A DNA stretch of 64,000 bases from Scatolibacter rhodanostii (GTDB lineage Bacteria; Bacillota; Clostridia; Oscillospirales; Acutalibacteraceae): the NCBI RefSeq assembly GCF_900197595.1, contig NZ_FZLO01000003.1, forward strand, positions 124,001-188,000. The letters run 5' to 3'. The position numbers were made by a program, and so were the translations under genes. This document shows, piece by piece, positions 25,244-34,048 of the stretch. The notes below the pieces were generated by a model. The model did no database searches. It had not been told where the DNA came from and saw only the letters and a program-made list of their open reading frames with translations. The stretch's first letter is position 1, and each line of letters opens with the position of its first letter.

Positions 25244-27613
25244 ATGATACATACCGATAAAGAGAAACTACTGGAGTTAAGAAAAAAAGTAATTGAAAAA
25301 GATTTTAATCGAATGAACGACCGCCAAAAAGAGGCTGTTTTCACAACAGAAGGACCCGTTTTGGTACTTGCCGGTGCCGGCAGTGGTAAAACTACCGTCT
25401 TGGTTAATCGAATTGCCAACATTGTCCGTTATGGCAAAGCCTACCACAGCAGCTTTATCCAAGATTCTTTGACAGAAGAAGACGTTGAGGCTTGCCAAAG
25501 CTTTTTAAACGGTGGTGAACTGTCTGATGTGACACGAGCCAGACTTTCGGTTTCGGCTTGCTTTCCGTGGAAAGTTATGGCAATTACGTTTACCAACAAA
25601 GCGGCAGCAGAGTTAAAAGAAAGACTTTGTAACATGCTAGGCGGTGAGGATGGCGAGCAAATTTGGGCCTCTACTTTCCACTCCAGCTGTGCTCGTATGC
25701 TGCGCCGCGATGGTGACAGACTGGGATATTCTTCTCACTTCACCATTTATGACAGCGACGACAGCCGCCGTATGATGAAAGAAAGCTTGAAAGAATTAGA
25801 TGTTTCTGAAAAAGCACTTACACCTAAAGCGGTGCTCGGTGAAATTTCAAGAGCCAAAGATGAGCTTCTTTCTCCGGCAGAATTTGAAAAAGAAGCTGGC
25901 GATGATTTCCGTTTAAAATTAATTGCCAAAGCATACAAGCTCTACCAGAAAAAGCTTAAAGAAGCTGATGCGATGGATTTTGATGATTTAATTGTCAATA
26001 CCGTGCGCTTGTTTCAAACTGCTCCTGATGTTTTAGCTTATTATCAAGACCGTTTTCGCTACATCATGGTGGATGAATATCAAGATACCAATCATGCGCA
26101 ATATGAATTTATTAATCTCTTGGCACAAAAGAGCGAAAATCTCTGCGTAGTCGGTGATGATGACCAAAGTATCTATAAATTTAGAGGTGCAACCATTGAA
26201 AACATCATGAATTTTGAGCAAGATTTTTTAGGTGCCAGCGTAATTCGATTGGAACAGAACTACCGCTCAACACAGAACATTTTGGATGCAGCGAACGAAG
26301 TCATTCAAAATAACAGTGCCAGAAAAGGTAAAAATCTGTGGACAAGCAACGGCAGCGGCGAGAAAATCAAGTTTCATGTCGCTGAAACCGAACAGGACGA
26401 AGCTGGACGAATTGCCAAAATCATTTTAGATGGTGTAGCAAATGGACGCAAGTTTTCAGATTATGCCGTTCTTTACCGCATGAATTCACAATCTCTTTCT
26501 TTAGAAAGAATGTTTGCAAAACAAGGCATTCCTCACCGCATTATCGGCGGAACAAGGTTCTTTGACCGCAAAGAAATTAAAGATATGATTGCTTATCTCA
26601 ATATCGTCAATAACCCGAATGATGAAATCCGTATGCGCCGTGTCATTAACTGCCCAAAACGAGGAATCGGCGATGCAACAGTCGACAAAGTATTTCAAAT
26701 CGCTGGTCAGCTTGGTGAAAATTTCTTAGATGTCATTGCGCATGCAGAGGATTTTCCGATACTGGCAAGAGCTGCGAAAAAGCTGAAAGATTTTGCTTCT
26801 CTCCTCCAAGAGTGGATTGAAATCTTACAAGATGACACACAAAACATGAACGACCTTTACCGATCTATTGTAGAAAAAACAGATTATGTTCATTACCTCA
26901 AAACAGACGACCCTGAACGTGCTGAGGATAAGATTGAGAACATTCAAGAGCTTTCCAGTAATATTCAGCGCTACGAAGAAGAATCTCAAGGTTCTCTGGC
27001 TGAATTCTTAGAAGAAATTTCACTGTTCACTGACATTGACAACTACGATGTTGGTACGGATGCCTCTGTCATGATGACTGTTCACTCAGCAAAAGGACTA
27101 GAATTCCCTGTTGTATTCCTTCCAGGCTGGGAAGAAGGTGTTTTCCCTGGCATGGCCGTTATTTATAACCCTGCTGAAGTTGAAGAAGAGCGACGTCTCG
27201 CTTATGTTGCCATTACTCGCGCAAAAGAGGAACTCTACATCTTCAGTGCAGAATCTCGCATGGTATTTGGTAGCACAAACCGCAACAAAACCTCTCGATT
27301 TGTGGAGGAAATCCCTAGTGAACTGAAAGAAAATACTCGCTCAAGAGAGGCTTACGTGCGCCCTGTCACCATGCCTTCTTTTGGTGGGCCAGCTCAAAGC
27401 CAAGCCTCTTCACGCTATCAACCCCTGCCTACACCCAATAAAGTCTCTGGCCAAACTTATCATGCTGGTGACCAAGTAGAACATAAAACCTTTGGTGTGG
27501 GTTTAATTCTCACGACTACCCCTATGGCTAATGACACTTTATTGGAAATTGCTTTTGACAAAGTTGGTACTAAGAAAATTTTTGCTAACTTTGCAAAATT
27601 AAACATTCTATAA
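25244..27613 (+). CDS. pcrA: ATP-dependent DNA helicase PcrA/UvrD
   Basis: The 789-residue superfamily 1 3'-5' helicase acts in repair, replication restart and removal of RecA or RNA polymerase from DNA. Motif Ia/Walker A is LAGAGSGKTT, motif II is VDEYQDTN, motif III is VVGDDDQSIYKFRGA, motif IV is LEQNYRST, motif V is TVHSAKGLEF and motif VI is RRLAYVAITRAK. The C-terminal tail resembles the Tudor-like PcrA domain (HAGDQVEHKTFGVG). ATG 25244 follows AAGGAAGG. The reading frame stays open upstream to 25175, but that part overlaps the leader hairpin and lacks a ribosome site. Confidence 0.96.
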   Translation: MIHTDKEKLLELRKKVIEKDFNRMNDRQKEAVFTTEGPVLVLAGAGSGKTTVLVNRIANIVRYGKAYHSSFIQDSLTEEDVEACQSFLNGGELSDVTRARLSVSACFPWKVMAITFTNKAAAELKERLCNMLGGEDGEQIWASTFHSSCARMLRRDGDRLGYSSHFTIYDSDDSRRMMKESLKELDVSEKALTPKAVLGEISRAKDELLSPAEFEKEAGDDFRLKLIAKAYKLYQKKLKEADAMDFDDLIVNTVRLFQTAPDVLAYYQDRFRYIMVDEYQDTNHAQYEFINLLAQKSENLCVVGDDDQSIYKFRGATIENIMNFEQDFLGASVIRLEQNYRSTQNILDAANEVIQNNSARKGKNLWTSNGSGEKIKFHVAETEQDEAGRIAKIILDGVANGRKFSDYAVLYRMNSQSLSLERMFAKQGIPHRIIGGTRFFDRKEIKDMIAYLNIVNNPNDEIRMRRVINCPKRGIGDATVDKVFQIAGQLGENFLDVIAHAEDFPILARAAKKLKDFASLLQEWIEILQDDTQNMNDLYRSIVEKTDYVHYLKTDDPERAEDKIENIQELSSNIQRYEEESQGSLAEFLEEISLFTDIDNYDVGTDASVMMTVHSAKGLEFPVVFLPGWEEGVFPGMAVIYNPAEVEEERRLAYVAITRAKEELYIFSAESRMVFGSTNRNKTSRFVEEIPSELKENTRSREAYVRPVTMPSFGGPAQSQASSRYQPLPTPNKVSGQTYHAGDQVEHKTFGVGLILTTTPMANDTLLEIAFDKVGTKKIFANFAKLNIL

Positions 27614-27658
27614 TTTTATTAGCCTTATCTTTACTCTATCAAGTAAAAGAATAAAACC

Positions 27659-27692
27659 AAAAGCCATGGGAATCTTATTTCTCATGGCTTTT
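27659..27692 (+). terminator. Terminator after pcrA
   Basis: AAAAGCCATGGGAA pairs with TTCTCATGGCTTTT over a 6-nt loop, with one mismatch, then TTAGTTTT. Confidence 0.85.
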
Positions 27693-27722
27693 AGTTTTGA
27701 AAAAAAGAAAGATTTATAAAAA

Positions 27723-27737
27723 TGATAATAATTTCTA
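27723..27737. promoter_or_regulatory. Weak Fur/PerR-like half palindrome upstream of sod
   Basis: TGATAATAATTTCTA matches the 7-1-7 Fur motif TGATAAT-N-ATTATCA perfectly in the left half and in 4 of 7 bases in the right half. It sits just before the -35. A Fur-family regulator would fit a sod-dps unit, but the match is incomplete in AT-rich DNA. Confidence 0.3.
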
Positions 27738-27745
27738 TTTTTCTA

Positions 27746-27773
27746 TTGACTTTCTATTTTGTCATGATATAAT
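27746..27773 (+). promoter_or_regulatory. Promoter of sod-dps
   Basis: TTGACT (27746-27751) and TATAAT (27768-27773), spacer 16 bp. A small inverted repeat GTTAG-N6-CTAAC (27786-27801) lies just downstream of the expected start site. Confidence 0.75.
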
Positions 27774-27848
27774 AAAGATAATCTAGTTAGACATCACTAA
27801 CAAATAATAAAATTTTAAATAGAACCGTATTCGAGAGGAGAACTTATT

Positions 27849-28469
27849 ATGTTTAAACAAGTTGAATTATCATATGCCTATGACGCTCTAGAACCCCATA
27901 TCGATGCTCTCACCATGGAAACGCACTACAGCAAGCACCATGCTGCCTACACCAACAACCTCAATGCTGCTGTTGAAAAAGCAGGTGTTGCCGACAAAGA
28001 CATTGTTTCTCTTTTAGGCTCTCTAGACAGCATTTCTGACGAGGCTTTGCGAGGAGCTATTCGCAACAACGGCGGCGGTTATTATAACCACAACCTCTAT
28101 TTCGCTGGACTAAGTCCAAATGGCGGTGGTCAGCCTGACGGCGAACTTGCAGCCGCTATCGAAAAAGATCTAGGCGGTTTTGATGCTTTCAAAGATGCTT
28201 TCGGCAAACTTGGTATAGGTCGATTTGGTTCAGGTTGGGCATGGCTTTCAGCAAATAAAGAAGGAAAACTCCAAGTTTCTTCTAGCCCCAATCAAGATAA
28301 TCCCATTATCGAAGGCTCTGACTATGTACCAATTCTAGGTCTAGACGTTTGGGAACATGCTTACTATCTCAAATACAAAAATCTTCGTGCTGACTATATT
28401 CAAGCCTTCTATGATGTAGTTGATTGGAAGTTTGTTGCTGAGAATTATAAGAACGTTAAAAACGGATAA
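27849..28469 (+). CDS. sodA: Superoxide dismutase, Fe/Mn family (Mn-type residues)
   Basis: The 206-residue cytoplasmic enzyme dismutates superoxide to peroxide and oxygen. The four metal ligands are H26, H81 (YYNHNL), D166 and H170 (DVWEH). The active-site glutamine is Q149 (SPNQDNP) and residue 77 is glycine; that pairing is typical of manganese or cambialistic forms, whereas iron forms place the glutamine near position 69-77. It is the first gene of a unit with a Dps-like protein 27 bp downstream, which would handle the peroxide and iron arising from its activity. Confidence 0.95.
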   Translation: MFKQVELSYAYDALEPHIDALTMETHYSKHHAAYTNNLNAAVEKAGVADKDIVSLLGSLDSISDEALRGAIRNNGGGYYNHNLYFAGLSPNGGGQPDGELAAAIEKDLGGFDAFKDAFGKLGIGRFGSGWAWLSANKEGKLQVSSSPNQDNPIIEGSDYVPILGLDVWEHAYYLKYKNLRADYIQAFYDVVDWKFVAENYKNVKNG

Positions 28470-28496
28470 GAATTTACTCATAAGGAGGTGATACCA

Positions 28497-28940
28497 ATGC
28501 CACAAGATCTACAGGACAAAATGAATCTCTATCTTGCTAACCAAGAAATTATGTACATCAAGCTTCATAATCTCCATTGGTATATACAAGGAAAAGGTTT
28601 CTTTACCCTTCACGCTAAACTAGAAGAGCTTTACGACCAAACTGCAGAGGTTATTGATGAAGTTGCTGAACGTCTTTTAGCAATTAGCGGAAAACCCATT
28701 GCTAACCTCAAAAATGCTCTTGCAATTGCCACTGTCAAAGAACTTGAAGATGAACCAGTTTCTTCAGACAGCGTTGTTTACAAATTGATATCTGATGTAG
28801 AATATTGGATTCAAGATTCTGCCGAGATTATTAAACTAGCAGAAGACGCCGATGACGTTGGCACGGCAGACCTCTTCACAGGTTATCTCGCTAACTACCA
28901 AAAACTTCTTTGGATGCTGCGAGCTTATACTTCCTCCTAA
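28497..28940 (+). CDS. dps: Dps-like ferritin family protein
   Basis: The 147-residue four-helix protein of the Dps/ferritin-like superfamily forms shells that store iron and consume peroxide. Ferroxidase-type residues are visible in KLHNLHWYIQGKGFF (two His), then HAKLEELYDQ and the D and E in VIDEVAER. Dps proteins with DNA binding usually have a basic N-terminal tail, and none is seen here, so iron and peroxide handling is the safer role. ATG 28497 follows AAGGAGGTG. It is co-transcribed with sodA and followed by a strong terminator. Confidence 0.9.
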   Translation: MPQDLQDKMNLYLANQEIMYIKLHNLHWYIQGKGFFTLHAKLEELYDQTAEVIDEVAERLLAISGKPIANLKNALAIATVKELEDEPVSSDSVVYKLISDVEYWIQDSAEIIKLAEDADDVGTADLFTGYLANYQKLLWMLRAYTSS

Positions 28941-28976
28941 TCATAAAAAATTGGCAGATTAACACTTTGCCTAAAC

Positions 28977-29007
28977 AAAAAGGATACTGTCCAAGCAGTA
29001 TCCTTTT
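28977..29007 (+). terminator. Terminator after dps
   Basis: AAAAGGATACTG pairs perfectly with CAGTATCCTTTT over a 6-nt loop. It may also stop leftward transcription from the che unit. Confidence 0.9.
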
Positions 29008-29120
29008 CTCTTGCATTTTTATGTAATTTCATAATTAATCGAAAGCAAAAGGGAAGAGCAAACTACAATTAAGTATTTTGCTCTTCCCTTTTGTCCTGTG
29101 CGGTTATCCGAATTTTGATT

Positions 29121-29297
29121 TTAAATGTAAATATCAAGTTGATGACCAAAAGAAACTGGGGGCATCATCTCCATAATAGCCGCACCCTGGTTCTCTTGTA
29201 TATCCATTGCTTTGTCGAGCAAAGAAATGCTAGCTGTCTGCTGCCAATTAGCAGCGGAGACATCTACATTTGCTGCAGAAATAGCCATAATATCCAT
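29121..29297 (-). CDS. YjfB-family putative motility protein (58 aa)
   Basis: This short gene is read on the minus strand as MDIMAISAANVDVSAANWQQ and onward to ...GHQLDIYI. The N-terminal MDI-A pattern, the central LLDKAMDIQENQG and the aromatic/proline end fit the small YjfB family found in motility regions of Bacillota. ATG 29297 follows AGGAGAAAATAG, a good ribosome site; an in-frame ATG at 29288 is a less likely start. It begins 24 bp after the cheB stop, so it is the last gene of the cheAWRB unit. Its molecular role is unknown. Confidence 0.75.
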   Translation of the reverse strand: MDIMAISAANVDVSAANWQQTASISLLDKAMDIQENQGAAIMEMMPPVSFGHQLDIYI

Positions 29298-29321
29298 CTA
29301 TTTTCTCCTATCTTCTTGAGC

Positions 29322-30368
29322 TTAACAAGATGTATTGACAGATTTGTTGAGATAATAAATTAATTCATCTCCTATTTGATTCAGCGGAAGTTGCCTTTCA
29401 ATACCGCCTCTTTTATAGGCTTCCATGGGCATGCCGTATACAACGCAGCTTTCCTTATCTTGGCCGATTGTATAACTGCCATTTTTACGCATTTTTGTAA
29501 TTCCTTGCGCCCCGTCAGCCCCCATGCCTGTGAGAATTACCCCAATAGCATTTTTTCCGGCTACATCGGCTACAGAATCAAACATTACATCAACAGAGGG
29601 ACAATGTCCGCTAACTTTTGCTCCAGTCTGGCTGCGAATATAATAGCCTTTTTCGTCTTTCTTTAAAGTTAGGTGATATTCACCCGCTGCAATAATAATC
29701 TGCCCCGGCTTCACTCTGTCAAAGTCTTCGGCCTCTTTGGCATTCATCTTGCAAACTTTATTTAATCGTTGTGCATACAAATTCGTAAAGTTGGCCGGCA
29801 TATGCTGCACAACAATAATTCCCGGTGTGGATTCCGGTAAATCTTTGACCACTGATAGAATAGCCTCGGTGCCACCCGTTGAAGCACCAATTGCGATAAT
29901 AGAATGGGAAGCACATGTCTTTAGGGTTCTCTTAGAAGACAATTGAGAAACCAAAGAGGGTTTCGTCTCAGCCGGACAGCGCACCTTTGCCTTAGCCGCA
30001 ATTTTTATTTTGCTTTTTAATTCTTCTAAAAACCGATTCAAAGAGTCCTTTTCGCCGGCAACAGGCTTTCTAACAAAATCAACAGCACCGGCACTAAGAG
30101 CGTCTAGCGCATTCATGGGTAATGAACTGACAACAACCACCGGAACAGGGTTTTGGGGCATAACCTTTTTTAGAAAGCTAATACCGTCTACTTTTGGCAT
30201 TTCAACATCTAGTGTAACCACATCAGGGTGCAATTGCTCAATCATCGTCATTGCTTCTGTGGCATCCATAGCCAACCCAACAATTTGAATCTCTTTGTCT
30301 GTCAGGCTAAGCTTCATCTTTGTTCTAAATAGAACAGAATCATCTACTACTAATACGCGCAGAGGCAT
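29322..30368 (-). CDS. cheB: Chemotaxis protein-glutamate methylesterase/deamidase CheB
   Basis: CheB removes methyl groups from chemoreceptors when phosphorylated by CheA, giving adaptation. The 348-residue protein has an N-terminal receiver (VVDDS with D9 and D10, phosphoacceptor D54 in TLDVEMP) and a C-terminal esterase with the catalytic Ser in IGASTGGTEA, His in VVQHMPANFT and Asp in LTGMGADG. ATG 30368 lies 3 bp after cheR. The gene order cheA-cheW-cheR-cheB is compact and unidirectional. Confidence 0.97.
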   Translation of the reverse strand: MPLRVLVVDDSVLFRTKMKLSLTDKEIQIVGLAMDATEAMTMIEQLHPDVVTLDVEMPKVDGISFLKKVMPQNPVPVVVVSSLPMNALDALSAGAVDFVRKPVAGEKDSLNRFLEELKSKIKIAAKAKVRCPAETKPSLVSQLSSKRTLKTCASHSIIAIGASTGGTEAILSVVKDLPESTPGIIVVQHMPANFTNLYAQRLNKVCKMNAKEAEDFDRVKPGQIIIAAGEYHLTLKKDEKGYYIRSQTGAKVSGHCPSVDVMFDSVADVAGKNAIGVILTGMGADGAQGITKMRKNGSYTIGQDKESCVVYGMPMEAYKRGGIERQLPLNQIGDELIYYLNKSVNTSC

Positions 30369-30371
30369 AAT

Positions 30372-31223
30372 TTATCGCCGACCTCCTCTCGTAATCTTCT
30401 GATAAACAGACGGTCGCAAGTAAGTATATTCACTCGGGCTGCCTTTTGCAAGGGATTCTGAATGCCCGATAAACAAATATCCCCCTTCGGCCGTTGCCTC
30501 ATAAAATTTTTCAATTAATCTTCTTGTCGTTTCCGCATCAAAATAAATCATTACATTGCGGCAAAAAATAATATCAAATGGTTTTTTATACTGGAAAGTA
30601 TCCATTAAATTAAAAATTCGATAGACAACTTCTTTTCTAATTTTTTCAACTACTTGATAGGTTCCACCCGGCAACAGTTGAAAATATTCTTTTTTCCACT
30701 GAGCCGGCATATTTTTGATATGCTCTTCGGGGTAAATCCCTTGTTTGGCCTGTGAAAGCACCTTGCTTGATATATCAGTAGCCAAAACAGTTGTATCCCA
30801 CCTATTTTTTTGAGGACCGAAAAACTGATCCATAACCATGGCAATGTTATACGCCTCTTGACCAGCTGAACATCCTGCACTCCAGATACGCAAATCTTGT
30901 TTTCTAGTTTTGGTCAGCTGAGGCAACGCTTCATGCATTAAGAAATCAAAATGTTCGTTCTCTCTGCCAAAATAAGAATGGTTGGTGGTAATTTTATTTA
31001 AAAAAGCTTGCATTTCTTCACTAGAATTACTATCGAAGAGGACTTTCATATACTCGCTAAACGTATTCATTCCTCTTGCCTTAAGCGTATAAGAAAGCCT
31101 GCCTTCGATGAGGTGACGCTTTTTTCGTAAATCAATTCCATATTTTTTATATACGAAAGAGAAAATTTCTTCAAATTCGCGATCGGTCATATGAATTAAA
31201 GAATTGGTCGTTTGCAAATCCAT
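30372..31223 (-). CDS. cheR: Chemotaxis protein methyltransferase CheR
   Basis: CheR methylates glutamates of chemoreceptors with SAM. The 283-residue protein has the small N-terminal helical domain (about 1-85) and the SAM fold with RIWSAGCSAGQEAYNIAM near 117-134, the D of LATDIS, and FDIIFCRNVMIYFD near 215-228. Length and motifs are typical and intact. ATG 31223 follows GGAGG by 7 nt. No chemoreceptor gene is in the window. Confidence 0.96.
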   Translation of the reverse strand: MDLQTTNSLIHMTDREFEEIFSFVYKKYGIDLRKKRHLIEGRLSYTLKARGMNTFSEYMKVLFDSNSSEEMQAFLNKITTNHSYFGRENEHFDFLMHEALPQLTKTRKQDLRIWSAGCSAGQEAYNIAMVMDQFFGPQKNRWDTTVLATDISSKVLSQAKQGIYPEEHIKNMPAQWKKEYFQLLPGGTYQVVEKIRKEVVYRIFNLMDTFQYKKPFDIIFCRNVMIYFDAETTRRLIEKFYEATAEGGYLFIGHSESLAKGSPSEYTYLRPSVYQKITRGGRR

Positions 31224-31235
31224 ATTGGCCCTCCA

Positions 31236-31718
31236 CTATTGCACTTTTATGACATCAAGATCATCCTTAAGGAATTTTTCGAAATCAATATTCAGAACAA
31301 TTCTATCTTCCAAATTGGTAACAGAGTCAATGTACCAGGCAGACATTTCTTTTGTATTCGGCGGAGCTGCCAGATTTTCACTGTCTACCGTCACCACTTC
31401 AGAAACACTGTCTACAATGAGTCCTACTTGCATATCTCTTATCTCTGAAACAATGATACAGGTTTTATCATCATAAGGGCGCTCTTCAATGCCAAATTTC
31501 AAACGAATATCCAGTACCGGCAGAATTTTACCTCTTAAATTGATAATTCCTTTAATATACGGTGCTACTCCCGGCAAATATGTGATATTTTTTGTTTGAA
31601 TGATTTCCAATACTAGGACAAGCGGAACACCATAAAGCATGTCACTGCAGTTGAACAGCAAATATCTGCCATTGAGCTCCTCGATTGCGCTTAATTCTGT
31701 TGCATGATTCTCGTTCAT
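31236..31718 (-). CDS. cheW: Chemotaxis adaptor CheW
   Basis: CheW bridges chemoreceptors and the CheA kinase at the membrane array. The 160-residue single CheW domain shows YLLFNCSDMLYGVPLVLVLEII at the N-terminus, the segment IKGIINLRGKILPVLDIR near 72-90 and the later VGLIVDSVSEVV. It lies 18 bp after cheA and 12 bp before cheR, with GAGGTG before the ATG. Confidence 0.96.
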   Translation of the reverse strand: MNENHATELSAIEELNGRYLLFNCSDMLYGVPLVLVLEIIQTKNITYLPGVAPYIKGIINLRGKILPVLDIRLKFGIEERPYDDKTCIIVSEIRDMQVGLIVDSVSEVVTVDSENLAAPPNTKEMSAWYIDSVTNLEDRIVLNIDFEKFLKDDLDVIKVQ

Positions 31719-31736
31719 AATGTGAACACCTCCCCT

Positions 31737-33791
31737 TTATTGGTTAGCCAAAAAGTTATTGATATCTAGAATAAGACTGATACTGCCATCGCCCAAAATA
31801 CTGCAGCCTGAAAAGCCTTTTTCTTTGAGATTATATTGATTGAAGAACATTGGGAAGGATTTTACAACTACCTGGTATTCTCCCAACAGCTCATCTGCAA
31901 AGATACAAGCACTGATATTACTGCTTTCGACTTGAATCATAATACCTTCTGTAATATCCGTCAGTTCTGTTTCAAGTCCGAAAACATTATGCAAACGGAA
32001 AACAGGATAGCATTCACCGCGAAGCATAATCATTTCTGTACCGTTCGTATTCTCTATAATCTGGTCAGGACTAGTCACCTTAAAGGACTGGCGAATGGAA
32101 GTAATCGGAATGGTAAATATGGTATCGCCTACTGAAATATTCATACCATCCATAATGGCAAGTGTCAATGGTATTTTAATAGTGAAAGTGGTTCCTTTGC
32201 CCTTTGTGCTGCTAATAGAGATTGAACCGCCTACCTGCTCAATGTTCTTGCGCACAACATCCATACCAACGCCACGACCTGAAAACTCTGTAACTTCTGT
32301 ATTGGTTGAAAATCCCGGCAGCATAATCAGATGTAAAGCCTCTTTCTCTGTATACTCGCTCTCAGGTTTTGTTAAAAGGCCATTTTTCTTTGCTTTGCTC
32401 AGCAATTTTTGCGGGTCCATACCATAGCCGTCATCTCCAACTTTGATATGAATTTCACCGCCGACATTCTTTGCCGTTAGAGAAATCCTCCCCACTTCTG
32501 GCTTTCCTGCTGCTTTTCTTTCTTCTGCCGATTCAATAGCATGATCCATTGAATTTCGAATCATGTGCATAAGTGGGTCAACAATGGTGTCATTGATTGT
32601 CTTATCAACTTCGGTATCGCCACCTTCTGTTACCAACTCAGCTTTTTTGCCAAGCTTTTTGCTCATATCTCTCACAATACGATCCATTTTGTGGAACGTG
32701 CTTTGAAGAGGTACCATGCGGATAGACATGACGATATCTTGCAATTCATCTGTTAATTTTCGCAGTTCCCGAATAGATTTTGTCAGGTTGTCCAGCTTCA
32801 GGCCGTTTAAATCCGGATTACGGATAACCATAGACTCTGCTGTCACCAATTCGCCCACTAAATCCATTAGATAGTCTAGTTTACCTTGATTGACACTAAT
32901 CAAGCTTTGTTTTACGCCGCCTGTTTTTACGGTCACAGGTTTGCCAGTTACGGTGCCTTTAGCAGCTGCCTCATTTTCTTCCACTGAAACAACAGATGAT
33001 TTTTCATCTTTGCTTTTTTCTTCAACAATGGCTTCTTTTTTAGAAGAATTCTCTAGCACTTCATATGTTTTAATATTCAGCACGCCTTCTATCGTTTTCA
33101 GCACTTCTTCCAGACTATTGGTCGGCTTGCAGATAACAACAAAACCATTTTTAATAATCTGAGCGGAATATTCTGAATCATTTTCAGGATGAGAAGGAAT
33201 AGATTCCAGTAAATCACAGTAATGCTGTAACTGCGTTAATAACATAAAGGCACGCATATTTTCCATTTGACATCCGTCATCAAAAAACACACGAATTCTA
33301 TAAGTATTTTCATCATCTTCTACTTCAGTATCTACATTTGATTCTGTTTCAGACAAAACGATTGTATCTGTATTGCCTTTTAAAAAGTTAGCTTGATCAT
33401 GCAGCTTATCAATTAAAATAGTTGGGTATTTTTCTTGATAATCTGCCTCACCTTGCAGCTTGCCGATTTCTTCTTTTAAGAAATCCGAGCTCTCTAAAAT
33501 CAAATCAAAAAGTGAATCAAATACAATCTCTAATTTATCGGGTGCTTCACGTAAAACGTAGAAAACATCCTCAATGGCATGTGACAAATTTGAAATTCCA
33601 TCAAACTCCATCATGGCTGCTGAGCCTTTTATAGTGTGAGTAATACGAAAGATATCATTTATATTTTCTTCGCTGAGACTTCTCGCTCTCTCTGATTCTA
33701 ATAAAATCTCGTCTAGCTGTTCTAACATTGTGTCTGTTTCATGGATAAAAGTTTCAAGCATGGACTCCATACCAGGATCAACTGTGCTCAT
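31737..33791 (-). CDS. cheA: Chemotaxis histidine kinase CheA
   Basis: CheA phosphorylates CheY and CheB in response to receptor signals. The 684-residue protein has a phosphotransfer domain with H52 in ITHTIKGSAAM, a variable CheY/CheB-binding region (about 150-290), a dimerization segment, a GHKL ATPase with HMIRNSMDHAIES and GDDGYGMD, and a C-terminal CheW-like domain. ATG 33791 follows AAGGTG; an in-frame ATG at 33821 has no ribosome site. It heads the leftward che unit, divergent from the YlqG-like gene. Confidence 0.97.
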   Translation of the reverse strand: MSTVDPGMESMLETFIHETDTMLEQLDEILLESERARSLSEENINDIFRITHTIKGSAAMMEFDGISNLSHAIEDVFYVLREAPDKLEIVFDSLFDLILESSDFLKEEIGKLQGEADYQEKYPTILIDKLHDQANFLKGNTDTIVLSETESNVDTEVEDDENTYRIRVFFDDGCQMENMRAFMLLTQLQHYCDLLESIPSHPENDSEYSAQIIKNGFVVICKPTNSLEEVLKTIEGVLNIKTYEVLENSSKKEAIVEEKSKDEKSSVVSVEENEAAAKGTVTGKPVTVKTGGVKQSLISVNQGKLDYLMDLVGELVTAESMVIRNPDLNGLKLDNLTKSIRELRKLTDELQDIVMSIRMVPLQSTFHKMDRIVRDMSKKLGKKAELVTEGGDTEVDKTINDTIVDPLMHMIRNSMDHAIESAEERKAAGKPEVGRISLTAKNVGGEIHIKVGDDGYGMDPQKLLSKAKKNGLLTKPESEYTEKEALHLIMLPGFSTNTEVTEFSGRGVGMDVVRKNIEQVGGSISISSTKGKGTTFTIKIPLTLAIMDGMNISVGDTIFTIPITSIRQSFKVTSPDQIIENTNGTEMIMLRGECYPVFRLHNVFGLETELTDITEGIMIQVESSNISACIFADELLGEYQVVVKSFPMFFNQYNLKEKGFSGCSILGDGSISLILDINNFLANQ

Positions 33792-33838
33792 TTTATTCAC
33801 CTTCCCATTTATACTTTTCATAATGACTATTTATAATA

Positions 33839-33866
33839 ATTATCCTATCTTTTTCCAAAAAAGCAA
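33839..33866 (-). promoter_or_regulatory. Candidate promoter of the cheA unit
   Basis: On the minus strand TTGCTT (33866-33861) and GATAAT (33844-33839) are 16 bp apart, 47 bp before the cheA start. I found no sigma-28-type element (TAAA-N15-CCGATAT) in this divergent gap. Confidence 0.4.
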
Positions 33867-34048
33867 GTCTTTCTTTTAACTTTCCTTATATTTCGACTTT
33901 TTTCCTAATGACTTTCTTTTTCTAAATTTCATGAAATAACTATAATAAGACTATTTATTTAATGGTATCACTATGCATTTAGATTGATAAGTTCACCTTT
34001 TCATTTATATACATTTATGCTATGATTCTATGAGAGAGGAGCATCACT

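Noticed and set aside
29091-29363. Plus-strand frame of 90 codons after dps
   Set aside because: It is antisense to the better supported YjfB-type gene and the cheB end.
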